A stretch of DNA of 10,045 nucleotides, from NCBI GenBank assembly GCA_027024625.1, contig JALVRY010000213.1, positions 5,322-15,366 on the forward strand, in the 5' to 3' direction. Made by a program: the position numbers and the translations under genes. Positions 1-8,125 of this stretch are shown here, in pieces. This DNA is from Thiotrichaceae bacterium (GTDB lineage Bacteria; Pseudomonadota; Gammaproteobacteria; Thiotrichales; Thiotrichaceae). The notes beneath the pieces are model-generated. The model was given only the letters and a program-made list of their open reading frames with translations, did no database searches and was not told the DNA's origin. How positions within the stretch are numbered: position 1 is the stretch's first letter; each line of letters begins with the position of its first letter.

Positions 1-1530
1 CGCATCGATGAAAATGGTAATGAATCGGATGTTCCTTTAGAACAAATTCAAGCAGGTGATACCTTACGAGTTCGTCCTGGTGAGAAAATTCCTGTCGATG
101 GAATTGTACTAGACGGTGAAAGTAATATTGACGAATCCATGATTACAGGAGAGCCTATCCCTGTGAGTAAAACCAAAGATGATAAGGTCATCGGTGCGAC
201 AGTCAATACCACAGGAAGCCTGTTAATTACTGCAGAAAAGGTCGGAGCAGATACCTTATTATCACAAATCGTTAAAATGGTATCAGAGGCACAACGCTCA
301 CGCGCGCCCATTCAAAAGCTCGCTGACTTAGTCGCCTCTTATTTTGTTCCTATTGTCGTTTCTGTTGCCATTATTACTTTCATTGTATGGTACTTCTTCG
401 GGCCAACACCCGCGCTCGCCTATGCTGTCATCAATGCTGTTGCAGTGTTGATTATTGCCTGCCCTTGTGCCTTAGGCTTAGCAACACCCATGTCAATTAT
501 GGTTGGTACTGGCAAGGGTGCATCTGCAGGTGTATTAATAAAAAATGCAGAGTCACTCGAAATTATGGAGCAAGTTGATACTTTGGTCGTTGATAAGACC
601 GGCACATTGACAGAAGGTAAGCCACGCTTATCTGCCATCCATAGCGTTGAATCACAAACTAATAATGATCTACTACAGGCCATTGCTAGCCTAGAACAAG
701 CTAGTGAACATCCCCTAGCTCAAGCCATTGTCGATGCAGCTAAAGAACGTAACTTAACGCTACAAAAAGTTAGTGATTTTGAATCACTTACAGGGCGGGG
801 TGTTGTTGGTGTGGTGAATGAAAAACAGGTCGCTATTGGCAATCGAAAACTCTGTGATGCGTTAGGTGTTGATGTTGCTGACCTCCCAGAACGAACTAAC
901 CAACTACGTGAAGAAGGGCAAACAGTAATGTTCGTTGTAATTGCCAATCAAGCCGCTGGTTTAATTAGCGTGGCTGACCCAATTAAACAAACTACGCCTG
1001 AAGCAATCAAAGCCTTGCACAAAGAAGGTGTCACCGTGGTCATGCTAACAGGTGATAACCGTAAAACGGCAGAAGCAGTCGCCAGTAAGTTGGGTATTGA
1101 TCGAGTAGAAGCCGATGTATTACCTGATCAAAAAGCAGCCGTTGTTAAACAACTACAAGCAGATGGACATATTGTAGCAATGGCGGGGGATGGTATTAAC
1201 GATGCCCCTGCTCTTGCTCAAGCTCATGTAGGTATCGCCATGGGTACAGGGACAGATGTTGCCATGGAAAGTGCTGGTGTCACCTTAGTCAAAGGTGATT
1301 TACAGGGCATTGTACGAGCAAGGAAACTAAGCCGAGGCGTAATGAAGAATATCCGACAGAATCTTTTCTTCGCATTTATTTACAATACTTTAGGTGTGCC
1401 TGTTGCAGCAGGTGTTTTATATCCTTTCTTTGGCTTACTACTCTCCCCCATGATTGCTGCACTAGCGATGAGCTTTAGCTCTGTTTCAGTTATTGGGAAT
1501 GCCTTGCGATTGAGAAATCTTAAATTGTAA
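1..1530 (+). CDS. copA: Cu(+)-exporting P1B-type ATPase, C-terminal part (5' end cut by window)
   Basis: Inner-membrane pump that expels Cu(+) from the cytoplasm using ATP. The frame is open from base 1, so the start and the N-terminal metal-binding and first membrane segments lie outside; 509 codons are seen. Counting from base 1, the motifs come in order: actuator-domain TGEP (codons 49-52), the metal-binding CPC of a membrane helix (154-156), phosphorylation motif DKTGT with the acceptor Asp at 198, the P1B-specific His-Pro pair in SEHPLA (237-238), nucleotide-domain GRGVVG, TGDN (350-353), hinge GDGIND (396-401), and the last two helices with the YN pair and MSFSS that mark Cu(+) rather than Zn/Cd pumps. 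It ends in tandem stops TAA TAG. It converges on norD and is not part of the nor operon. The family call is firm; silver or cuprous selectivity cannot be separated from sequence. A CopA1/CopA2 (FixI-like) role in cytochrome oxidase assembly cannot be excluded without the N-terminus and neighbours. Confidence 0.95.
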   Translation, partial: RIDENGNESDVPLEQIQAGDTLRVRPGEKIPVDGIVLDGESNIDESMITGEPIPVSKTKDDKVIGATVNTTGSLLITAEKVGADTLLSQIVKMVSEAQRSRAPIQKLADLVASYFVPIVVSVAIITFIVWYFFGPTPALAYAVINAVAVLIIACPCALGLATPMSIMVGTGKGASAGVLIKNAESLEIMEQVDTLVVDKTGTLTEGKPRLSAIHSVESQTNNDLLQAIASLEQASEHPLAQAIVDAAKERNLTLQKVSDFESLTGRGVVGVVNEKQVAIGNRKLCDALGVDVADLPERTNQLREEGQTVMFVVIANQAAGLISVADPIKQTTPEAIKALHKEGVTVVMLTGDNRKTAEAVASKLGIDRVEADVLPDQKAAVVKQLQADGHIVAMAGDGINDAPALAQAHVGIAMGTGTDVAMESAGVTLVKGDLQGIVRARKLSRGVMKNIRQNLFFAFIYNTLGVPVAAGVLYPFFGLLLSPMIAALAMSFSSVSVIGNALRLRNLKL

Positions 1531-1549
1531 TAGTTTTTTTGACGTAAAC

Positions 1550-1596
1550 CTAGGAGCTTGTCCGAGAGTATGAGCCGACTACAGACAGGCTCCTAG
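1550..1596. repeat. 47-bp near-perfect inverted repeat between convergent copA and norD
   Basis: The arms are ctaggagcttgtccg (1550-1564) and cagacaggctcctag (1582-1596), 15 bp each with two mismatches that are both G-T type, around a 17-base loop. It fills most of the 68-bp gap between the copA and norD stop codons. A role as a shared terminator for both genes is possible, but no T-run follows either arm in the direction of transcription, so it is not a classical intrinsic terminator. The alternative is a dispersed palindromic element (REP- or MITE-like). The structure is certain; its function is not known. Confidence 0.6.
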
Positions 1597-1598
1597 CC

Positions 1599-3452
1599 TC
1601 AAGTTGTCAATCTTGCATAAAGCATTGGCAACTTTTGAGGTAGATCTTCTGCCTTTTTAATAAAAGCGTAGGATGTTTGTCCAAAGAGGTAAGGTAGGTA
1701 GTCTTCTGCTTGTTCATCAATAGTGACACAGAAGGGTTTTATACCTAGTTTACGAGCTTCGAGTAAAGCCACACGGGTGTCTTCTGTTCCATAACGACTT
1801 TCATATTTATCTAAGTCATTAGGCTTACCGTCAGTTAGTAGTAATAAGAGTTTTTGCTCAGAAGCTTCTTTTTCTAGCAAACTACTGGCATGACGAATTG
1901 CGGCTCCCATGCGAGTGTAATAGCCCGGTTTGCTAGCGGCTATACGTCCTCTAACTGTGTTGGTATAGGCTTCATCAAAGGCTTTGATTTGATTAAAGCG
2001 AATATGGCTACGATGGCGAGATGAAAAGCCATAGAGTGCGAAACGATCTTGCGTAGCATTTAGTGCTTCTGAAAATAAGTACATGCTGTCTTGGATAACA
2101 TCAATAATACGGGCATCGTTGTTGATCCATGTGTCGGTAGACAGGGATAAATCGGCCAAGAGTAAGCAGGATAAGTCTCGCTCTTTATTTCGAAAATCAC
2201 GATACACTGCCATTTCTGTATTCATTCGCCCTAACTTTCTCTCAGTAATTTGTGAGATATAGTTATCCATATCCAATTCAGAACCATCATTTTGACGATT
2301 CATCCAAATGCGTCTAGGTCTTAATATTTCAAATTGGCGACGTAGCTGTCGAGCATGCTTTTGCAGTTTATCGGGTAAGGGAATATCAGTTGCATCACGA
2401 GCTAGCATTTCTTGCAATCGACAATAATCTTTCTGCAATTCTTGTTTTTTGTAATCCCATTCAGGTAGTGGAATACCTTCGCCAAGAACAATGTCATCAT
2501 ATTCTTCTGAGGGCAAATCAAGGTCAAATTTAAGCTTTGATGAGGGACGTTTATCATCATGTGCGACGCTAATCACATCCATGTCGTCCGCTGTGCTCAT
2601 GGCATCGTCGTCTTCATCGTCATCCGTGGTTCGATCTACTTTTGTGTATTCAGACCAACTAAACAAGGCTTCCATACGGAAAGAAAGCAAGCCATCTTTT
2701 CCATCAGGACTATCCGTTCTTTCTGCTTTGCGGAGTTTTTTATCGCCTTTAACTTGTTTGCTATTGTTATTTTGACGCTCATCTTCAGATTCTGGAGAGT
2801 CTTGCTTTCTTTTGGGTACTTCACCTGTTTGTGTTGGCTGTGGATATAGCCATAAGGGAACAGTTTGAGGAGCATATTTTCCTAACTGTTCTGGCAATTC
2901 TGCATCAATAAATTCCTCTGGATTTTGCAGTGCCATTTGGATTTGTTGCTCACGTTGCACTTCTTGACGGGGTAATTTTTCTAAATCAGGCCGTTGTGGA
3001 AGATGGGCTGCAACCAGCCGTTGATAACGTGCTTTTAGACCAGGATATGCTTGTAATACAGCAACCGTTTTTTGACTATTAACAGCTAGCCAATAGCCAT
3101 TTTTATCTTCATCCATTGCAGCAAGGACGGCTAACCAAAGGTAAAGGTCACGGTTGAGCTTTTTATCGGGAAATATCGCAATTTTTTCAGGAAGGCTTAG
3201 CTTATCCTCACTGCGGGAAGCTAATTCAGCCTGTTTTCCCGTACCTGCGATACGTTGCAATAAATTACGCTTTCTCGCATAGTCCGTTTTAAGACTGTTA
3301 ACGATTTGTAAACCAGCATCACCACCTAATGCTCGGAACAAAATACCGACGGATACACGCACATCATCCAATAATACCGCAGCATCAGGATATTGCTTGC
3401 TTGCAGCATTGGTAATAAATCGATGCCAAATTTGACCGACGTATTCTTCCAT
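1599..3452 (-). CDS. norD: Nitric oxide reductase activation protein NorD (VWA domain)
   Basis: Cytoplasmic partner of the AAA+ protein NorQ; in the family the pair is needed to make active NorCB, probably by helping insert the non-haem iron. Of 617 residues, the first ~200 are a helical region. Residues ~205-310 form a charged, low-complexity linker with an Asp/Glu run (DDDEDDD at 277-283). The C-terminal von Willebrand A domain spans ~425-617. Its metal-binding (MIDAS) residues are present: DLSLS at 434-438, a Thr in YYTRMG near 513, and TDGKPND with Asp541. The only possible upstream extension is blocked by an in-frame TGA four codons before the ATG. It lies last in the nor cluster, 102 bp after norQ, with only a weak GAGA ribosome-binding site. 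CbbO, the RuBisCO-activation relative, is built alike, but the nor context decides for NorD. Confidence 0.93.
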   Translation of the reverse strand: MEEYVGQIWHRFITNAASKQYPDAAVLLDDVRVSVGILFRALGGDAGLQIVNSLKTDYARKRNLLQRIAGTGKQAELASRSEDKLSLPEKIAIFPDKKLNRDLYLWLAVLAAMDEDKNGYWLAVNSQKTVAVLQAYPGLKARYQRLVAAHLPQRPDLEKLPRQEVQREQQIQMALQNPEEFIDAELPEQLGKYAPQTVPLWLYPQPTQTGEVPKRKQDSPESEDERQNNNSKQVKGDKKLRKAERTDSPDGKDGLLSFRMEALFSWSEYTKVDRTTDDDEDDDAMSTADDMDVISVAHDDKRPSSKLKFDLDLPSEEYDDIVLGEGIPLPEWDYKKQELQKDYCRLQEMLARDATDIPLPDKLQKHARQLRRQFEILRPRRIWMNRQNDGSELDMDNYISQITERKLGRMNTEMAVYRDFRNKERDLSCLLLADLSLSTDTWINNDARIIDVIQDSMYLFSEALNATQDRFALYGFSSRHRSHIRFNQIKAFDEAYTNTVRGRIAASKPGYYTRMGAAIRHASSLLEKEASEQKLLLLLTDGKPNDLDKYESRYGTEDTRVALLEARKLGIKPFCVTIDEQAEDYLPYLFGQTSYAFIKKAEDLPQKLPMLYARLTT

Positions 3453-3554
3453 TAGGCAGTCTCATCAAAGGAGGTAGGATGTACCCCATGCATCAACACT
3501 ACTAGGAGGGGTTGAAATAATTGATACAAAAAATACACCCTACCATTACTCAGT
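3453..3554. other. norQ-norD spacer without a clear promoter or terminator
   Basis: This 102-bp spacer is the widest gap inside the norEFQD part of the cluster. I see no FNR-like box and no strong hairpin. On the coding (minus) strand it carries CCCCTCC and, shortly before the norD start, ACCTCCTTT, which resembles the 3' end of 16S rRNA (an anti-Shine-Dalgarno sequence) rather than a Shine-Dalgarno. The norD start itself has only GAGA seven bases upstream. NorD may therefore be translated weakly or by coupling that cannot be judged here. Confidence 0.4.
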
Positions 3555-4337
3555 TTATAAGAAACTGGCATCAACCAGCTCCATTAGCGCATCAATGGTC
3601 TCAGGCTCATCGCTTAATGGTTCGACAATTGCAGCTCGGCAAGCTCTTACGGGATCAAAGCCATCTTTTATTAGTATTCCCGCATAGACCAATAGGCGTG
3701 TTGAGGCTGATTCTTCTAAATCGTGATCTTTGAGAATGCGTAGTGAGTTGGCAAGTTGAACCAACTGTGTTGCCATCTCATCATCAATACCTGATTCTTT
3801 TTGAACGATTGTTTTTTCTAGTTCTTTATCAGGATAATTAAACTGCATAGAAACAAAACGCTGTCGTGTTGAGGGTTTCATTCCTTTTAATAAATTTTGG
3901 TAGCCTGGGTTATACGAAACCACCAGCATAAATTCGGGGGGAGCTTTTAACTGCTCGCCTGTTCTTTCGATAGGTAATATGCGACGATCATCTGATAAGG
4001 GGTGAAGCACTACGGTGGTGTCTTTCCTCGCCTCAACCACTTCATCTAAATAACAAATTGCTCCTTCGCGTACTGCTCGTGTCAGTGGCCCATCATTCCA
4101 GTAGGTTTCACCATCACCAATTAAGTGTCTCCCAACTAAATCCGCCGCCGTTAAATCATCATGACAAGCTACAGTATAAAGCGGTCTATCCAGCTTAGCT
4201 GCCATGTGTTCGATAAAACGAGTCTTTCCGCAGCCTGTTGGTCCTTTTAATAGCAGGGGGAGTTGACGCTTCCAAGCGTGTTCAAATAATTCAACTTCAT
4301 CAAGCTGAGCTTGATACCAAGGAATGTCTTTTGCCAT
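3555..4337 (-). CDS. norQ: Nitric oxide reductase activation ATPase NorQ (MoxR-type AAA+)
   Basis: AAA+ ATPase of the CbbQ/NirQ/NorQ/GpvN group that works with NorD to activate NO reductase in the cytoplasm. In its 260 residues one sees Walker A GPTGCGKT (32-39), Walker B ICYLDE (94-99), a sensor-1-like SYNPGYQ from 141, the arginine-finger segment STRQRFV from 156, and a sensor-2 STR near 212. The length is normal for the group. The start is supported by GGAG nine bases upstream, lying inside the end of norF, whose stop codon is four bases away, so translation of the two is probably coupled. The closest alternative is CbbQ, a RuBisCO activase; the surrounding norCBEF and norD make NorQ the right name. 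Confidence 0.95.
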   Translation of the reverse strand: MAKDIPWYQAQLDEVELFEHAWKRQLPLLLKGPTGCGKTRFIEHMAAKLDRPLYTVACHDDLTAADLVGRHLIGDGETYWNDGPLTRAVREGAICYLDEVVEARKDTTVVLHPLSDDRRILPIERTGEQLKAPPEFMLVVSYNPGYQNLLKGMKPSTRQRFVSMQFNYPDKELEKTIVQKESGIDDEMATQLVQLANSLRILKDHDLEESASTRLLVYAGILIKDGFDPVRACRAAIVEPLSDEPETIDALMELVDASFL

Positions 4338-4341
4338 TAAT

Positions 4342-4596
4342 TTAAGCTCCCATGCTTTTGATATAGGCGATTGCGATAAACACAGTCACAAAGATTAACC
4401 AACCGTGGATTATGCTACGCCAAAGGAATTTGACCTGTCGTAACCCCATAAAATCAGCAATAACATAATGACCTTTGATAAAAACAGAGACCATCAATAA
4501 TGCCATCACCTCCCGCCCATTGTAGCCAAATTTACCCGCCAAATAGGTGGCCAAGGTCAAGATAACTAACAATATCCATACTAATGTTGCTCGCAT
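4342..4596 (-). CDS. norF: NorF-like small membrane protein (cytochrome c oxidase subunit IV family)
   Basis: Small inner-membrane protein of 84 residues with three hydrophobic segments (about 3-20, 27-45 and 62-80), separated by the conserved-looking GHYVIADFMGLR stretch typical of prokaryotic subunit-IV-like proteins linked to NO reductase. It is thought to assist NorCB assembly or stability; its exact role is not settled. I chose the second ATG (4594-4596): GAGG lies eight bases before it, whereas the first ATG at 4600-4602 is only two bases from the same GAGG. The first start would add two residues (Met-Thr). It follows norE closely and precedes norQ by four bases. Confidence 0.82.
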   Translation of the reverse strand: MRATLVWILLVILTLATYLAGKFGYNGREVMALLMVSVFIKGHYVIADFMGLRQVKFLWRSIIHGWLIFVTVFIAIAYIKSMGA

Positions 4597-4606
4597 TGTC
4601 ATGACC

Positions 4607-5197
4607 TCAGTTTAGAATATAGATTAAAGGAAAAAGAACAATCCAGACCAAATCAACCATGTGCCAATAGGCTCCACCTGTTTCGATACCTGTGTGTTCA
4701 CTCGCACTGTATTTGCCTTTACGAACACCAATCCAAATAGCAGCAAGAATCACCATGCCTAGGATAACGTGCATAAAGTGAAAAAAGGTAAGTGAAAGGT
4801 AAAACATGTAGAAAGTATTTGTACTGAGGTTGATACCGTGAGAAATCTTATCTGCAAATTCCATTATTTTAACAACGAGGAAAACACCACCTCCTGCCAA
4901 GGCAGCAAGTAGCCAGTTTGCACATTGTTGCTGCAAATCTTGTTTGATGGCTTGTACGGCTCGGACAACAAAATAACTGGAGCTAATCAACACAAAAGTA
5001 TTAAGTGCCCCACTTTCTTTGTCTAAAGTTTGTTGAAAGTGGTTAAACATTTCAACATCACCACTGCGAGCAAAAGCATAAGCAAGAAAGAATACGGCAA
5101 AAACCAGTAATTCTGCACAAATGAAGATCCAGATAGCAAAATCGCCCGGCAGTTCTGCCGAGCGATTCGCTACCTTCAAATTTGTATCAGTACTCAT
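4607..5197 (-). CDS. norE: NorE, cytochrome c oxidase subunit III-like protein
   Basis: Integral membrane protein of 196 residues and about five helices (near 21-42, 66-84, 95-113, 131-156 and 178-195), related to subunit III of haem-copper oxidases but shorter. Family landmarks are PGDFAIWIFICAELLVFAVF near the N-terminus, TFFHFMHVILGM at ~137-148 and the closing YWHMVDLVWIVLFPLIYI. NorE is an accessory factor for NO reductase activity rather than a catalytic subunit. Its start has a moderate GGAAAG site. It is separated from norB by a 111-bp gap with hairpins and a possible promoter, so it may head a subtranscript norEFQD. No oxidase subunit I/II gene is nearby, which argues against a true aa3 oxidase subunit. 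Confidence 0.9.
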   Translation of the reverse strand: MSTDTNLKVANRSAELPGDFAIWIFICAELLVFAVFFLAYAFARSGDVEMFNHFQQTLDKESGALNTFVLISSSYFVVRAVQAIKQDLQQQCANWLLAALAGGGVFLVVKIMEFADKISHGINLSTNTFYMFYLSLTFFHFMHVILGMVILAAIWIGVRKGKYSASEHTGIETGGAYWHMVDLVWIVLFPLIYILN

Positions 5198-5237
5198 AAG
5201 AAGGTCTTTCCATTTTAGATAATCGATTACTAACCAT

Positions 5238-5268
5238 ATCTGAGCTTATAAATTTCATAAGCCCAGAT
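5238..5268 (-). other. Stem-loop in norB-norE gap, 12-bp stem
   Basis: Read as norB-norE mRNA the arms are ATCTGGGCTTAT and ATAAGCTCAGAT around a seven-base loop GAAATTT: twelve consecutive pairs, one of them G-U. No U-run follows, so it is not a standard Rho-independent terminator. Likely roles are protection of the upstream norCB message, RNA processing, or partial attenuation before norEFQD. The structure is clear by base pairing; the role is inferred. Confidence 0.6.
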
Positions 5269-5281
5269 GTAGTAAATCAAA

Positions 5282-5298
5282 TTATCATTGGTTTAACG

Positions 5299-5305
<7 letters not shown>
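5282..5305 (-). other. Second stem-loop, directly after norB stop
   Basis: The arms TTATCATCG and CAATGATAA enclose TTAAAC; seven outer pairs, one mismatch, then a closing G-C. It begins three bases after the norB stop and precedes the stronger 12-bp hairpin. Part of its sequence doubles as an FNR-like box, so the symmetry may reflect protein binding to DNA instead of an RNA fold. Confidence 0.4.
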
Positions 5306-6685
<1,380 letters not shown>

Positions 6686-7123
6686 CTACCCTTGAACATT
6701 TGGTGGCCAATCATTAGCGGTCTTGACCTCGCTAACATATTTTAAGAATGCGGCAATAGCGGCTAACTCATCATCATTAAAGTTAAACTGCGGCATACTG
6801 CGGCGACCAGGTATTCCATCTTTAGGGCGACTCTTAATAAAGCCCATGATGGCCTCTGTACTATTGCCAAAACGCTTGTATACATTACCCAGCTCAGGTG
6901 CAAAATATGCACCCTCACCCAATAAAGTATGGCAACCAATACAGTCATTTTTTTCCCACAACATTTTTCCCATCGCAACTTGCTCCGTCAGATTTTGACG
7001 ATTATCGCGATCAGGAAGTGCGGTATGAGTATCAAAAGTTAAGGCAAGAAGTAACAGGAAGAAAAAAGCGGATCCTCCGTAGTAAATATTTCTTGCCATA
7101 CTTTTCGTGAATTTTTCACTCAT
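6686..7123 (-). CDS. norC: Nitric oxide reductase cytochrome c subunit NorC
   Basis: Membrane-anchored periplasmic mono-haem cytochrome c that passes electrons to NorB. With the chosen start it has 145 residues: a short cytoplasmic end MSEKFTKSMARNIYYGG, one uncleaved membrane helix (~16-31), then the haem domain with CIGCH (61-65) followed by TLLGEGAYFAPELGNVY, and MPQF supplying the axial Met110. I prefer the ATG at 7123-7121 over one five codons upstream (7138-7136): GGAGAG lies seven bases before it, and the protein then begins exactly as known NorC proteins do (MSE-FTK-MARNIY). It is first in the operon norCBEFQD, behind an FNR-type promoter. Confidence 0.97.
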   Translation of the reverse strand: MSEKFTKSMARNIYYGGSAFFFLLLLALTFDTHTALPDRDNRQNLTEQVAMGKMLWEKNDCIGCHTLLGEGAYFAPELGNVYKRFGNSTEAIMGFIKSRPKDGIPGRRSMPQFNFNDDELAAIAAFLKYVSEVKTANDWPPNVQG

Positions 7124-7130
7124 AGCATAG

Positions 7131-7136
7131 CTCTCC
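7131..7136 (-). promoter_or_regulatory. Ribosome-binding site that fixes the norC start
   Basis: GGAGAG on the minus strand, seven bases before the ATG at 7123. The site overlaps the alternative upstream ATG (7138-7136), which itself has no purine-rich site at a suitable distance. This supports the shorter NorC. Confidence 0.75.
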
Positions 7137-7153
7137 ATTATCGAATTTTAAGG

Positions 7154-7166
7154 AATGTTAACTCTA
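7154..7166 (-). promoter_or_regulatory. Predicted norC -10 element and transcription start
   Basis: TAGAGT at 7166-7161 on the minus strand matches TATAAT at four of six positions and would give a start near 7154, about 30 bases before the norC ATG. The placement comes from setting the exact FNR-type box at -41.5, where the hexamer then falls at -12 to -7. No good -35 hexamer is seen, as expected of an activator-dependent class II promoter. Confidence 0.5.
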
Positions 7167-7188
7167 AATGGACAGGGCTATATCCCCC

Positions 7189-7202
7189 TTGATACAAATC
7201 AA
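7189..7202. promoter_or_regulatory. Exact FNR/ANR/DNR-type box upstream of norC
   Basis: TTGATACAAATCAA is a perfect match to the FNR-family palindrome TTGAT-N4-ATCAA. Its centre lies at -41.5 relative to the inferred norC start at 7154, the normal place for class II activation by CRP/FNR-family regulators. FNR/ANR (oxygen) and DNR/NNR-type (NO) proteins bind nearly the same sequence, so the sequence alone cannot tell which regulator acts here. Confidence 0.85.
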
Positions 7203-7237
7203 TTACAAAAAGCTAAAGGAAAGAAGATGAGTAAAGT

Positions 7238-7251
7238 TTGAGATTTATCAA
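7238..7251. promoter_or_regulatory. Second, upstream FNR-like box (one mismatch)
   Basis: TTGAG-ATTT-ATCAA matches nine of ten consensus bases and is symmetric one base further on each side (a T before and an A after). Its centre is 49 bp upstream of the exact box, that is at about -90.5, a spacing known from tandem (class III) FNR/CRP promoters. It lies in the gap after menB. No terminator for menB is evident in this gap. Confidence 0.5.
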
Positions 7252-7267
7252 AGGATAATAAAACCAA

Positions 7268-8080
7268 TTATGGAAATTTGGGGAACTTATCAAAATCAGG
7301 AGAGCGTTTTTCCATAAAGGCATCTCGCCCTTCCTTGGCTTCCTCTGTGAGGTAATAAAGCAAAGTTGCATTGCCTGCTAATTCTTGAATGCCTGCTTGA
7401 CCATCTAGCTCCGCATTGAAAGCAGATTTTAACATGCGGATTGCCAGCGGTGAGTGCTGCATTATCTTCTTAGCCCATTCTACTGATGTTTTCTCTAATT
7501 GATCCAAAGGTACAACTTTATTGACTAAGCCCATTTGCAAAGCATCATCTGCATTGTATTTTTCACAAAGGAACCAAATTTCCCGAGCCTTTTTCTGACC
7601 AACAATTCTTGCCATATAGGAAGCCCCAAAACCACCATCAAAGGAGCCAACTTTAGGGCCTGTTTGCCCAAACATGGCATTGTCAGCCGCAATAGTTAAA
7701 TCACAAATCATGTGTAGTACATGCCCACCCCCAATCGCCCAGCCCGCCACAGCAGCAATTACCACTTTGGGAATACTACGAATTTGTTTTTGCAGGTCTA
7801 GCACGTTAAGGCGTGGTACTTCATCTTTACCAAGGTAACCACCATGCCCCCGCACGCTTTGATCACCGCCACTACAAAATGCTTTATCACCCTCACCTGT
7901 CAAAATAATAACTTTGAGCTCATCACTATCACGGCAAATATTCATGGCATCCATCATTTCTTTCACTGTTAACGGGGTAAACGCATTGTGTTTTTCTGGG
8001 CGGTTAATACTGATTTTGGCAATGCCATCTAGGCTTTGAAACTTAATCTCTTGGTATTCTTTAATGGTTTTCCAATTCAT
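7268..8080 (-). CDS. menB: 1,4-dihydroxy-2-naphthoyl-CoA synthase MenB
   Basis: Cytoplasmic crotonase-fold enzyme that closes the second ring in menaquinone synthesis, turning o-succinylbenzoyl-CoA into 1,4-dihydroxy-2-naphthoyl-CoA. The 270 residues contain the oxyanion-hole segments [10 protein letters not shown] (69-78) and [11 protein letters not shown] (113-123), the signature [13 protein letters not shown] (138-150), [10 protein letters not shown] (163-172) and the C-terminal [11 protein letters not shown]. Gly141 and Trp169 correspond to E. coli Gly156 and Trp184 (offset 15), which places it with the bicarbonate-using type I enzymes rather than those carrying an Asp there. AAGGA stands about seven bases before the ATG. 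It follows menD by 32 bp in the same direction and is the last men gene before the nor promoter. Confidence 0.96.
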   Translation of the reverse strand: MNWKTIKEYQEIKFQSLDGIAKISINRPEKHNAFTPLTVKEMMDAMNICRDSDELKVIILTGEGDKAFCSGGDQSVRGHGGYLGKDEVPRLNVLDLQKQIRSIPKVVIAAVAGWAIGGGHVLHMICDLTIAADNAMFGQTGPKVGSFDGGFGASYMARIVGQKKAREIWFLCEKYNADDALQMGLVNKVVPLDQLEKTSVEWAKKIMQHSPLAIRMLKSAFNAELDGQAGIQELAGNATLLYYLTEEAKEGRDAFMEKRSPDFDKFPKFP

Positions 8081-8094
8081 TTTTTATCCTTTTT

Positions 8095-8125
8095 CCTAAA
8101 TCCGCATTGAAGTCATAGATTTAGG
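8095..8125 (-). other. Stem-loop across the menD stop, upstream of menB
   Basis: Perfect 8-bp arms, CCTAAATC and GATTTAGG on the coding strand, enclose 15 bases that include the menD stop codon. On the mRNA the second arm is followed by AAAAAGGATAAAAA and the menB ATG, so the menB ribosome-binding site stays outside the stem. It is not a terminator, as no U-run follows. A small effect on menD/menB translation balance is possible; it may equally be chance. Confidence 0.3.

Noticed and set aside
1533..1540. T-run just after copA as an intrinsic terminator
   Set aside because: No stem precedes the T-run; the only strong palindrome lies after it.
2491..2849. Open frames on the plus strand antisense to norD
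   Set aside because: They lie opposite the low-complexity linker of norD, whose skewed codons leave the other strand open; no ribosome-binding site or recognisable protein.
3467..3505. Plus-strand AAAGGAGG followed by ATG (3479), a perfect-looking ribosome site
   Set aside because: The frame is only eight codons long (MYPMHQHY), runs against the nor operon and has no visible promoter; more likely a by-product of the C-rich coding-strand sequence.
3518..3534. FNR-like half site TTGATACAA in the norQ-norD spacer
   Set aside because: The second half (AAAAT) matches ATCAA at only two of five positions, too weak to call.
3521..3733. Plus-strand frame starting in the norQ-norD spacer
   Set aside because: Runs antisense into the clearly coding norQ C-terminus and resembles no family I know.
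3555..4337. CbbQ (RuBisCO activase) instead of NorQ
   Set aside because: The protein family is shared, but no RuBisCO genes are present and the gene sits between norF and norD.
4607..5197. True subunit III of an aa3-type cytochrome oxidase
   Set aside because: Shorter than typical subunit III, no subunit I or II nearby, and placed directly in the nor cluster.
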